Source: an uncultured Ruminococcus sp. (GTDB lineage Bacteria; Bacillota; Clostridia; Oscillospirales; Acutalibacteraceae). Taken from it: a DNA stretch of 40,255 bases. The position numbers and the translations under genes are program-made. Below are positions 20,495-27,236 of this stretch, piece after piece. A model generated the notes under the pieces. That model had not been told where the DNA came from, ran no database searches, and worked only from the letters and a program-made list of their open reading frames with translations. Each line of letters begins with the position of its first letter. Positions within the stretch are counted from its first letter, which is position 1. The stretch covers positions 1 to 40,255 of the forward strand of contig CADCHW010000018.1 in assembly GCA_902801245.1 (NCBI GenBank), read 5' to 3'.

Positions 20495-20857
20495 ATGCTT
20501 ATGAAATTTATTAATGCGTTCTGGGTGGGCGGTCTTATATGCTTAATCGGACAAATTCTGATTGATAAAACCAAACTCACTCCGGCTAGAATTTTGACAT
20601 CGTATGTGGTAACAGGTGTAATACTCGGAGCATTTGGAATTTACGAGCCTATAGTAAATTTCGCCGGTGCAGGGGCGACGGTGCCGCTTTCGGGGTTCGG
20701 GTATACAATTTCACAGGGTGTTAAAAAAGCGGTAAATTCAACGGGATATTTAGGGGTGTTCACAGGTGCGGTAACGGCGGCGGCGGCAGGAGTTACGGCA
20801 GCACTGGTATTTGGGGTTGTAGCAGCATTGTTTACAAAATCGGCAGACAAGGCTTGA
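20495..20857 (+). CDS. spoVAE: Stage V sporulation protein AE (SpoVAE/SpoVAEb)
   Basis: 120 aa from the ATG at 20495, chosen because AGGTGAT lies just before it; the frame is also open upstream to 20450. The sequence matches SpoVAE throughout: FWVGGLICLIGQILIDKTK, TPARILTSYVVTGVILGAFG, FAGAGATVPLSGFGYTISQG and the Ala/Gly-rich last helix. It is a membrane protein of the dipicolinic-acid channel in spore formers. Its usual partners SpoVAC and SpoVAD are not beside it. The upstream region has a GAATA (20432) and a CAGAAAATA spaced somewhat like a forespore sigma-G promoter (weak). Confidence 0.88.
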   Translation: MLMKFINAFWVGGLICLIGQILIDKTKLTPARILTSYVVTGVILGAFGIYEPIVNFAGAGATVPLSGFGYTISQGVKKAVNSTGYLGVFTGAVTAAAAGVTAALVFGVVAALFTKSADKA

Positions 20858-20991
20858 GGCAATGCGTAATGCGTAATTGTGATAATCGGGAGTTTGGTTG
20901 ACCACAGACAGGGATTAGGAGTTTTTACGGTAACTCTTTTGCAGGTATTACAATTGTACAGATATAAAAAGTTGGGTTTAAACCTAACAGC

Positions 20992-21040
20992 AACACCGCA
21001 CAGCTATCTATAAATGGATATTTGTGCGGTGTTATTTTTA
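20992..21040 (+). terminator. Strong terminator downstream of spoVAE
   Basis: AACACCGCACA (20992-21002) pairs perfectly with TGTGCGGTGTT (21023-21033), followed by ATTTTTAT. Confidence 0.85.
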
Positions 21041-21062
21041 TAAAAATTTCTTATAAAAAATA

Positions 21063-21091
21063 TCGACAATAAAACAAAAACGTGATATAAT
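21063..21091 (+). promoter_or_regulatory. Promoter of the two small membrane-protein genes
   Basis: TCGACA (21063-21068), 17-bp spacer, TATAAT (21086-21091), about 30 bp before the first ORF. Confidence 0.65.
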
Positions 21092-21123
21092 ATACATAAC
21101 AAAAAACTCGGGAGGTGAACAAA

Positions 21124-21264
21124 ATGGAAAAACAAAACAATTCCGAATGCTGTTTCGGAGGACGTTCTCTCGGTAATATTATCAGTATTGTATTATCGGC
21201 GGCAAGTATTGTTTTATCTTTGGTGAGCTTAGTTGTATTCCTTAAGCTTGAAAATGAAGATTAA
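21124..21264 (+). CDS. Small membrane protein, 46 aa
   Basis: ATG at 21124 with GGGAGGTG seven bases before it. The product has a short polar N-terminus containing a Cys-Cys pair (residues 9-10) and one long hydrophobic helix, IISIVLSAASIVLSLVSLVV, ending in KLENED. No family was recognised. A strong ribosome site and a good promoter argue that it is a real gene. It lies 13 bp before a second small membrane protein gene, so the two are translated from one mRNA. Confidence 0.6.
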   Translation: MEKQNNSECCFGGRSLGNIISIVLSAASIVLSLVSLVVFLKLENED

Positions 21265-21277
21265 TGAGGTAATTTTT

Positions 21278-21397
21278 ATGTACAAAGAATTATTTAAGCA
21301 GATTGGTTTACTTATATTTGAGTTAATTAAATTAACGGGGTTACTCACTGTTTTAGTATTTTTAATTCACAGATTAATTACTTACATAATTGAATAA
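21278..21397 (+). CDS. Small membrane protein, 39 aa
   Basis: ATG at 21278 preceded by GAGGTAATTTTT. It encodes MYKELFKQIGLLIFELIKLT followed by a hydrophobic helix and HRLITYIIE. A single membrane-spanning segment is likely. It is the second gene of the two-gene unit beginning at 21124. The dispersed repeat begins about 80 bp downstream. No known family; a type I toxin or small regulatory peptide is possible, but unproven. Confidence 0.5.
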   Translation: MYKELFKQIGLLIFELIKLTGLLTVLVFLIHRLITYIIE

Positions 21398-21479
21398 TGT
21401 CAAATTCATACTTTCAATAATCAATACTCCCCCAAAATTTTGTGGCTGTACGGTTGAAATCAAACCGTGAGTTATCTTT

Positions 21480-21690
21480 CTTACGACCGGCAATTCGCTA
21501 CGCTGTTGCCTTCGTTGGTTTGTACGAATAGATACGTTTTTGTATATGATTTTGTTTTTGTTTTTTTCTAAACATAGTTTGTTTAGTTTCGCTGAGGATA
21601 GTTTATTTTTCTTTGCAAATTGGTTTCGTCAGCGAGCAGGGCTCTGCCCCTGCACCCCGCAAGCTTTGAAAAAGCTTGACCAAACTTTAA
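21480..21690 (+). repeat. Dispersed structured repeat, copy 2 (upstream of nadA)
   Basis: Reverse complement of copies 1 and 3. It carries GGCAA...TTGCC (21489-21510), the CGCTGA and TCAGCG blocks and the AAGCTT palindrome. The hairpin GCAGGG/CCCTGC (21636-21653) replaces the copy-1 bases with compensating changes. As with the other copies, it lies downstream of a gene on the transcribed strand (the small membrane genes at 21124-21397). Confidence 0.8.
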
Positions 21691-21751
21691 CAAGCTTCGC
21701 AACCGTACAGAAAATTTTTTCTGTATCTCTGCAAAAATTTTAAAAATAATA

Positions 21752-21780
21752 TTGTAGTAAACCGACTAAAATGGTATAAT
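21752..21780 (+). promoter_or_regulatory. Promoter of nadA-mnmA
   Basis: TTGTAG (21752-21757), 17-bp spacer, TATAAT (21775-21780). It predicts a leader of about 97 nt. Confidence 0.6.
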
Positions 21781-21796
21781 TATAGATGTATATACA

Positions 21797-21855
21797 GGCA
21801 CAGGATTTTTTCGGATAAAAATTCCGTGCCGAATGAAAAATTTCGGCTTTTGCCG
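21797..21855 (+). promoter_or_regulatory. Hairpins in the nadA leader
   Basis: GGCACAGGATTTTT (21797-21810) pairs with AAAAATTCCGTGCC (21817-21830) with one mismatch and one G-U pair. A second hairpin, CGGC-tttt-GCCG, follows at 21844-21855. They lie between promoter and start codon and may regulate NAD synthesis or stabilise the mRNA. They do not match a riboswitch I recognise. Confidence 0.45.
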
Positions 21856-21883
21856 CTGTAAAACTAAAGGAGTATTGATTATA

Positions 21884-22798
21884 ATGAATATCCCCGAACT
21901 TCAACAGGAAATTCTCAGATTAAAAAAAGAAAAGGATATCTGTATCCTTGCTCACAGCTACCAGACTAGAGAAATTACCGAGATTGCCGACTTTACGGGT
22001 GACTCTTTCCAGCTGAGTGTAAAAGCTTCACAAGTTCCGCATAAAACAGTTATTATGTGCGGTGTTCGCTTTATGGCTGAAACGGTTAAGCTTCTCTCAC
22101 CCGAAAAGACGGTTTACCTCTCCAACCCTATCGCAGGCTGTCCTATGGCTGAACAAATGGATAAAGAGATGATTTCCATGGTCAAGGAGCAGTACCCCGA
22201 CTACACTGTTGTGGCTTACATCAACACAACCACCGATTTGAAAACAATCTGTGATGTCTGTGTTACTTCCTCTTCGGCTGTTAAGATTGTTAAGAAAATT
22301 GAAAACGACAACATTCTCTTTATCCCCGACTGCAACCTTGGTCATTACGTTGCCGAGCAGATTCCCGAAAAGAACATCAAGCTTCTTCAGGGCGGCTGTC
22401 CTATTCACGTTCGTGTTACCCCGAAAGATGTCAAGGCTGCAAGGGAGCTTCACCCTAATGCAGAGCTTCTTGTTCACCCCGAATGTGTTCCGGGTGTTGT
22501 TGAACAGGCTGATTTTGTCGGATCGACCACTGCAATTATGAACTATGCCAAAAATTCCGACAAGAAAGAATTTATCATTGGCACAGAGATTTCAATTTCA
22601 ACTCACCTTGCTTACGACTGTCCGGGCAAGAAATTCTATCCGCTGTCGAAAAATCTTATCTGTCCGAATATGAAGTCTACCACTCTTGTAGACGTTTACA
22701 ATATACTTATGGGCAACGGCGGAGAGGAGATTTTCCTTGACGACGAAACAAGAGCAAAGGCAAAAGTATGTATTGATAAAATGATTGAGTTGGGTTAA
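21884..22798 (+). CDS. nadA: Quinolinate synthase
   Basis: 304 aa from the ATG at 21884 (AAAGGAG upstream); the upstream in-frame ATG at 21833 lies in the leader hairpins and has no ribosome site. NadA condenses iminoaspartate with dihydroxyacetone phosphate to quinolinate in NAD synthesis and carries a [4Fe-4S] cluster. The expected cluster cysteines are at Cys59 (IMCGVRFMAE), Cys172 (GGCPIHVRVTP) and Cys260 (NLICPNMKST). YINTTTDLK and the SSSAVKIVKK region are typical. nadB and nadC are not in the window. mnmA starts one base after the stop, which shows tight coupling. Confidence 0.97.
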   Translation: MNIPELQQEILRLKKEKDICILAHSYQTREITEIADFTGDSFQLSVKASQVPHKTVIMCGVRFMAETVKLLSPEKTVYLSNPIAGCPMAEQMDKEMISMVKEQYPDYTVVAYINTTTDLKTICDVCVTSSSAVKIVKKIENDNILFIPDCNLGHYVAEQIPEKNIKLLQGGCPIHVRVTPKDVKAARELHPNAELLVHPECVPGVVEQADFVGSTTAIMNYAKNSDKKEFIIGTEISISTHLAYDCPGKKFYPLSKNLICPNMKSTTLVDVYNILMGNGGEEIFLDDETRAKAKVCIDKMIELG

Positions 22799-22799
22799 T

Positions 22800-23870
22800 A
22801 TGAACAAAAAAGCATTAATTGCAATGAGCGGCGGTGTGGATTCAAGTGTTGCCGCATTCCTGATGACACAGGCAGGCTATGAATGTATGGGCGTAACGAT
22901 GAAACTTTTCTACAATGAAGAGGTTGCGTGCCGCTCCAACACCTGCTGTTCCCTTGATGACGTTGAAGACGCACGGAGTGTTGCCTACAGGCTGAATATG
23001 CCGTACTATGTTTTCAATTTCTCCGACAGGTTCAAGGAGGACGTTATCGACAAGTTTGTAGATGCCTATGAAAACGGCAGAACTCCGAATCCATGTATTG
23101 ACTGCAACCGATATCTGAAATTTGACAAGCTTTTCGCAAGGGCAAAGGAACTCGGTTATGACTATGTTGTCACGGGTCACTATGCACAAATAGAGTACAA
23201 TCCCGAAAACGGAAGATATCTTCTGAAAAAAGCCGTTGACGCAAACAAAGACCAAAGCTACGTTCTCTACTCTATGACACAGGAACAGCTTTCTCATGTA
23301 CAATTTCCCCTCGGCAGTATGAGCAAGCCCGAAGCAAGGAAAATTGCCGAGGAAAACGGTTTTGTGAATGCTAAAAAACATGACAGTCAAGATATCTGTT
23401 TTGTTGTGAACGGCAAGTACTCCGACTTCATCGAGAACTACACCGGCAAGACATTCCCCGAGGGAGATTTTGTTGATAAAAACGGTAATTTTATGGGCAT
23501 ACATAAGGGCATAATTCGCTACACGGTCGGTCAGCGTAAGGGTTTGGGACTTGCACTCGACCACCCTATGTACGTCATTGAGGTGAACCCCGAAAACAAC
23601 ACTGTGGTTATCGGTGAGAACGAGGATTTGTTTTCAACTTCCGTCACGGCGAAGTCGATAAATCTGATTTCCGTTCCCGATATGTACAAGCCTATGAGGG
23701 TCAAGGCGAAAGTTCGCTACCGTCAGGCGGAGCAATGGGCGACTGCCGTTCAGATTGACGAGGATACTCTCAAAATTGAATTTGACGAACCGCAGCGAGC
23801 TGTCACGAAGGGTCAGGCGGTCGTTATGTATGATGGCGACATTGTGGTCGGCGGCGGAACGATTGTTTAA
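22800..23870 (+). CDS. mnmA: tRNA-specific 2-thiouridylase MnmA
   Basis: 356 aa from the ATG at 22800; an in-frame TTG at 22785 inside nadA is a poor alternative. The PP-loop SGGVDSS (10-16) binds ATP. The catalytic cysteines are Cys102 in NPCIDCNRYLKF and Cys200 in HDSQDICFV. The C-terminal beta-barrel domain is complete. It thiolates U34 of Lys, Glu and Gln tRNAs, taking sulfur from a cysteine desulfurase that is not encoded nearby. It begins one base after nadA; nadA and mnmA both depend on iron-sulfur or sulfur supply, which may explain the pairing (inference). Confidence 0.97.
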   Translation: MNKKALIAMSGGVDSSVAAFLMTQAGYECMGVTMKLFYNEEVACRSNTCCSLDDVEDARSVAYRLNMPYYVFNFSDRFKEDVIDKFVDAYENGRTPNPCIDCNRYLKFDKLFARAKELGYDYVVTGHYAQIEYNPENGRYLLKKAVDANKDQSYVLYSMTQEQLSHVQFPLGSMSKPEARKIAEENGFVNAKKHDSQDICFVVNGKYSDFIENYTGKTFPEGDFVDKNGNFMGIHKGIIRYTVGQRKGLGLALDHPMYVIEVNPENNTVVIGENEDLFSTSVTAKSINLISVPDMYKPMRVKAKVRYRQAEQWATAVQIDEDTLKIEFDEPQRAVTKGQAVVMYDGDIVVGGGTIV

Positions 23871-23890
23871 TGCGTAATTAAAATATAATG

Positions 23891-23936
23891 AATCCCACGA
23901 AAATTCTTTTTATAGAAAGTTTTTCGTGGGATTTGC
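23891..23936 (+). terminator. Terminator of nadA-mnmA
   Basis: AATCCCACGAAAA pairs with TTTTTCGTGGGATT (ending 23933), a 13-bp stem, followed by TTG and T-rich sequence. Confidence 0.75.
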
Positions 23937-23977
23937 ATTTGTCATATTTCTAAACTGTTTAAAATCAAAATTTCCTA

Positions 23978-24006
23978 TTGACAACACTGCCCTGTAGTGA
24001 TATACT
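23978..24006 (+). promoter_or_regulatory. Promoter of the second vanY-like gene
   Basis: TTGACA (23978-23983), 17-bp spacer, TATACT (24001-24006). The start codon is about 110 nt downstream. Confidence 0.7.
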
Positions 24007-24119
24007 TAAATTGTACTAATTAGATTGATACAATCAATACAATCACACTATACTGCCATTATTTCCAAAACCTAATTATAGAGGAACCCGATAGATAACA
24101 CATTACAGGGAGTATATTT

Positions 24120-24770
24120 ATGAAGCATATTAACAATCGTACAATTATATTTATTTTATTAGTTACAGTTAATATTATCGGTACAATTATATTGTGTTCG
24201 TGTGGTAACACAGAGAGTGCCGATTTACCGTGGAACTTGATTTTAGTAAACAGCAAAAATCCGATACCCAAAAATTACGAGGTAACTTTAACGGAGCTTT
24301 CCAACGGAAACACGGTTGACGAGCGGATTTACCCAGAATTACAGCAGATGTTTGACTCGGCACGGTCGGCAGGGATTTACCCAATGGTCAGTGAAGCCTA
24401 CAGAACATCGGAGGAACAGCAAGCTATGATGGACGAAAAAATTCAAGAGTTCATAAACGATGGTTACTCGAAACGCAAAGCGAAAAATCTTGCCAAAAAC
24501 TGGGTAGCAGCCCCCGGCACAAGCGAACACGAGTTAGGTCTTGCACTTGACATAAATTCCGACGGCAGCCTGTCAAGCGATTCGGAAGTTTACGGCTGGC
24601 TTGCGGAAAATGCGTATAAGTACGGTTTTATTCTTCGTTATCCTCCGGGAAAGGAGAACATCACGGGGATTGACTATGAGCCTTGGCATTACAGATATGT
24701 CGGACAAGAAGCGGCGAGCGAAATTTTTGAACGTCAGATTTGTTTGGAAGAATATTTGTCAGGTACTTGA
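24120..24770 (+). CDS. VanY-family D,D-carboxypeptidase lipoprotein
   Basis: 216 aa. The signal peptide ends with a lipobox-like LCSC (25-28), so it is probably a lipoprotein. The peptidase M15B domain starts almost directly after it (from about residue 37) with WNLILVNSKNPIP, and keeps SEHELGLALD (His137, Asp144) and EPWHYR (Glu187, His190). It is clearly paralogous to the C-terminal domain at 8767-9711 but lacks that protein's acidic Ser/Asp linker. Expected role: trimming D-Ala from wall peptides at the membrane surface. The -35 box of the next promoter overlaps its stop codon. Confidence 0.93.
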   Translation: MKHINNRTIIFILLVTVNIIGTIILCSCGNTESADLPWNLILVNSKNPIPKNYEVTLTELSNGNTVDERIYPELQQMFDSARSAGIYPMVSEAYRTSEEQQAMMDEKIQEFINDGYSKRKAKNLAKNWVAAPGTSEHELGLALDINSDGSLSSDSEVYGWLAENAYKYGFILRYPPGKENITGIDYEPWHYRYVGQEAASEIFERQICLEEYLSGT

Positions 24771-24796
24771 CAATAAGGGGGCATTTGTGATATTAT
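24767..24796 (+). promoter_or_regulatory. Promoter of tRNA-Arg
   Basis: TTGACA (24767-24772), 18-bp spacer, TATTAT (24791-24796). The -35 box overlaps the TGA stop of the vanY-like gene at 24768-24770. Confidence 0.65.
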
Positions 24797-24847
24797 ATAT
24801 AAGTAAGGTTGAGCTAAACTTCGGCTCTGTTACAAACCAATGTTTCT

Positions 24848-24924
24848 GCACCAATAGCTCAGCAGGATAGAGCGTCCCCCTCCTAAGGGGAAGGTCGGGG
24901 GTTCGAATCCCTTTTGGTGTGCCA
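24848..24924 (+). tRNA. tRNA-Arg (anticodon CCU)
   Basis: 77 nt, with acceptor stem GCACCAA/TTGGTGT (first pair G-U), D-arm TAGCTCAGCAGGATAGAGC, anticodon stem TCCCC/GGGGA with loop CTCCTAA, T-arm with GGTTCGAATCC, discriminator G and encoded CCA (24922-24924). The anticodon at 34-36 is CCT, which reads the arginine codon AGG. Confidence 0.93.
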
Positions 24925-24927
24925 CTC

Positions 24928-24974
24928 AAAAATACCGGAAAACCTATTAAACAGAGGTTTTTCGGTATTTTTAC
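24928..24974 (+). terminator. Terminator of tRNA-Arg
   Basis: AAATACCGGAAAACCT pairs with AGGTTTTTCGGTATTT (24955-24970) over about 16 positions, then TTAC. It lies directly after the CCA end. Confidence 0.85.
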
Positions 24975-24998
24975 TTTATTATATATTTTATTTAAATC

Positions 24999-25027
24999 TT
25001 GACAAACCCTTATTTAATAATTATAAT
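24999..25027 (+). promoter_or_regulatory. Perfect consensus promoter of brnTA
   Basis: TTGACA (24999-25004), 17-bp spacer, TATAAT (25022-25027). A start seven bases downstream would fall on the A of the brnT ATG at 25034, giving a leaderless mRNA. BrnT/BrnA pairs usually repress their own promoter, so the operator is probably here. Confidence 0.8.
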
Positions 25028-25033
25028 ATAAGT

Positions 25034-25324
25034 ATGGAAATTATAAATTTTGAATGGGACAAAAACAATAATGAAATTAATAAGGTAAAACATAAAATTT
25101 CATTTGAGGAAGCAAAAACCGTATTTTATGATGATGAAGCACTTATAATTGACGACCCCGAGCATTCCGAACAGGAGGATAGATTTATTATTCTTGGAAC
25201 AAGTTCTAAAGCTAATCTGCTTGTCGTATGTCATTGTTATCGTCAATCGGAAACGGTTATACGCATAATCTCTGCCAGAAAAGCCACTAAAACCGAATCA
25301 AAACAGTATTACGAATGGAAATGA
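25034..25324 (+). CDS. brnT: BrnT-family toxin (type II toxin-antitoxin)
   Basis: 96 aa from the ATG at 25034; the frame is open back into the tRNA but starts there make no sense. The pattern FEWDKNNNEINKVKHKISFEEA, DDPEHSEQEDRFIILG and IRIISARKAT with a final KxxYYEWK fits BrnT (DUF497) proteins, ribonucleases of the RelE-like fold neutralised by BrnA. No Shine-Dalgarno sequence lies before the ATG. It is one short gap from brnA and both share the perfect promoter upstream. It sits directly behind a tRNA gene, a common place for mobile cargo. Confidence 0.88.
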   Translation: MEIINFEWDKNNNEINKVKHKISFEEAKTVFYDDEALIIDDPEHSEQEDRFIILGTSSKANLLVVCHCYRQSETVIRIISARKATKTESKQYYEWK

Positions 25325-25334
25325 GGTGCTATTT

Positions 25335-25544
25335 ATGAAAGAAGAATATGATTTTTCCAACGCTAAAAAGAACCCTTATGCAAAGAAATTAAAGCAGCAA
25401 ATAACCATTAATATCGACAGCGATGTTGTTGCATTTTTCAAGGATATGTCTTCTTCATCAGGTATTCCTTATCAAACGCTTATCAACTTATATCTAGCCG
25501 ACTGTATGAATAATCATCGCCAGCTTCACCTTTCTTGGGAATAA
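25335..25544 (+). CDS. brnA: BrnA-family antitoxin
   Basis: 69 aa from the ATG at 25335, preceded by GAGGTG; an in-frame ATG-like start at 25326 has no ribosome site. YDFSNAKKNPYAKKLKQQIT and NIDSDVVAFFKDMSSSSGIP with YQTLINLYLADC fit the BrnA / ribbon-helix-helix antitoxin layout: N-terminal toxin-binding segment and C-terminal RHH DNA-binding domain. It should dimerise, bind BrnT and repress the shared promoter. Ten bases separate it from brnT. Confidence 0.88.
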   Translation: MKEEYDFSNAKKNPYAKKLKQQITINIDSDVVAFFKDMSSSSGIPYQTLINLYLADCMNNHRQLHLSWE

Positions 25545-25552
25545 AAACTTTT

Positions 25553-25580
25553 TACCCTCAATCAAAGCGATTGGGGGTTC
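25553..25580 (+). terminator. Terminator of brnTA (probably also used by the opposing operon)
   Basis: ACCCTCAATC (25553-25562) pairs with GATTGGGGGT (25569-25578) with one G-U pair, then TCTTATTT. It lies between convergent genes. Confidence 0.7.
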
Positions 25581-25591
25581 TTATTTAAGTA

Positions 25592-26191
25592 TCATTCGTC
25601 TGCAACCGACTTCAAAATCTCCTCAAACTCTTCCTTACCGTAAATCAAATTAACTGCACTGAGCATTGCATTAGTTGTCATATACTGCGGAAATCCCAGC
25701 TTCTTCAAAACAGCCTTTCTGAAAACGGAACTGTTTTCTCCGCCTGTTAAGCCGTAAATGAAGAAATCCGTCTTTGTAATTTCGCCGCCGACTTTTTGAA
25801 CCTCTTCCCCCACAACCTCAACACCGCTTTTGAGAACCGCATTCACAATAATTTCATCGGTCATACCCTCGACCCCTAGCAAGCCTTGTTTTGACGGCTG
25901 TGCCTTGCGTTTCTCCTTGCCCTTGATGTCGGGGATATAGGCTTGCTTAATTTGAGAGTTATCGGAAATAATTCCTTTAAGGAAATTTCTTATAACAAAC
26001 CCCGCACCGTCACTGTCGGTTAAAATCACAATTCCCCTAGCCTGAGCAAGCCGTCTTATGACGGTCTTTTTTTCGTCATCTTTAAAAACACGGAAACCGC
26101 CCGTTTCTATAATAGCCGTGTCAAAAAGCGGTGCAAGCCGCATTCTGTCGTATCTGCCCTCGACAATTATTGCTTCTCTAATTTTAATCAT
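25592..26191 (-). CDS. Toprim-domain RNase M5-like protein
   Basis: 199 aa from the ATG at 26191, just past the holA stop (AGGAC 10 nt before); frames up to 26215 overlap holA. N-terminal Toprim domain with AIIVEGRYDRMRL (Glu of the metal site) and ILTDSDGAG (DxD), then a C-terminal region (DUF4093-like) about 115-199. RNase M5 matures 5S rRNA in Firmicutes; this sequence has the fold and layout but ends in IIETGGFRVFKD in place of the usual IETNGSALS, so it is a divergent M5-type enzyme. It is the last gene of comEC-holA-this. Confidence 0.75.
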   Translation of the reverse strand: MIKIREAIIVEGRYDRMRLAPLFDTAIIETGGFRVFKDDEKKTVIRRLAQARGIVILTDSDGAGFVIRNFLKGIISDNSQIKQAYIPDIKGKEKRKAQPSKQGLLGVEGMTDEIIVNAVLKSGVEVVGEEVQKVGGEITKTDFFIYGLTGGENSSVFRKAVLKKLGFPQYMTTNAMLSAVNLIYGKEEFEEILKSVADE

Positions 26192-26195
26192 ATTT

Positions 26196-27236
26196 TTATC
26201 TGTCCTCATTTGCAATCATAAGTAATTTCACAATAAGAAGCTCCAGCTGAACTCTGTCGTCTGTCCTTGTGCTTTTGAGTAAAATATCCGTTTCGGTAAT
26301 TGCATCTATACTTTTTCGCAAAACCGCCGTTGACGTTCTTCTGCTGTTATTCTCCGCCTGTCGAAGACGATATTCCGATTTATACGTGAACCATTTCGAC
26401 AAGTCCGTTGAACGGCTTCCGCATTTAATAGCAATTCTCGCCCTGTACATATCAACAAAGGTAGTTGCAAGAACCGCCAAAATCGCAATCGGCTCTTCCT
26501 TTTGATAAATCAGCCTGTCAATAACCTTAAACGCAGTCGTTCCGTCGTGATTAATTACCGCCTTAGATAAATCGAAAATACTCGATTCAAGATTTTTAGT
26601 CACAAGTTTATCAACGTTTTCCTTAGTAATTTCGCCGCCTTCACCGACATATGCACAAAGCTTTTCAAGTTCGTTTTTGAGTGCGGTCAAGTCCGTGCCG
26701 CAGTAATCAACAATCACACCTGCCACCCGAGGACTTAACACAACATTCCGCTTGCTCGCCCACGAAACAAGTTTTTTCTGCAAATTCGGAGCTGTTAGTT
26801 TATTAAGTTCCACAACAGTTCCCTTTTTTGCTGCAAGCGTTTTGAGCTTTTTATCTTTAGCGTTCATTTTTTCGTCAAGTTTTGTCGGAAATGTAAGAAT
26901 AACTATCGTATCGCCCGTAACATTTGAAATGAGGTCAATGATTTTGTCACCGTCTGCCGAAGAGAAATCCGCAAAGTCGAGGTCTTTCACAACTACAACG
27001 TTAAATTCACTCACAAAAGGCACTACCTGCAAAGCAACCGCAAACTCGTCAACATCAAAATCATTTGTGAATGTATGATAATTAAAATCCGAGGGGTCAC
27101 TGCCTGCAACCTTATCTATAAGTTTTTTAGTATTATGCGTGACAAGCATTTTCTCAGTACCGCAAATATAATAGAGCGTGCCGAAATCTCTTCCGCTCAA
27201 AACCTTTCTGAAATCCGATTCACTGATTTTCGGCAT
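26196..27236 (-). CDS. holA: DNA polymerase III subunit delta
   Basis: 346 aa. The clamp-loader subunit delta that opens the sliding clamp. Residues 1-140 hold the Walker-type ATPase-like fold (TLYYICGTEKMLVTHNTKKL), the middle domain about 145-215 and the C-terminal collar helices 230-346 with VINHDGTTAFKVIDRLIYQK, KEEPIAILAVLATTFVDMYR and SEYRLRQAE, typical of HolA. It overlaps the end of comEC by 17 nt and runs almost into the Toprim gene, forming a three-gene operon. comEC-holA linkage is usual in Firmicutes. Confidence 0.95.
   Translation of the reverse strand: MPKISESDFRKVLSGRDFGTLYYICGTEKMLVTHNTKKLIDKVAGSDPSDFNYHTFTNDFDVDEFAVALQVVPFVSEFNVVVVKDLDFADFSSADGDKIIDLISNVTGDTIVILTFPTKLDEKMNAKDKKLKTLAAKKGTVVELNKLTAPNLQKKLVSWASKRNVVLSPRVAGVIVDYCGTDLTALKNELEKLCAYVGEGGEITKENVDKLVTKNLESSIFDLSKAVINHDGTTAFKVIDRLIYQKEEPIAILAVLATTFVDMYRARIAIKCGSRSTDLSKWFTYKSEYRLRQAENNSRRTSTAVLRKSIDAITETDILLKSTRTDDRVQLELLIVKLLMIANEDR

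Noticed and set aside
22785..22799. TTG start five codons upstream of mnmA
   Set aside because: It lies inside nadA; the ATG at 22800 begins directly at the conserved MnmA start.
24914..25033. Long upstream start for the BrnT frame
   Set aside because: It would begin inside the tRNA 3' end and cross its terminator. The ATG at 25034 starts the conserved FEWD region and fits the promoter.
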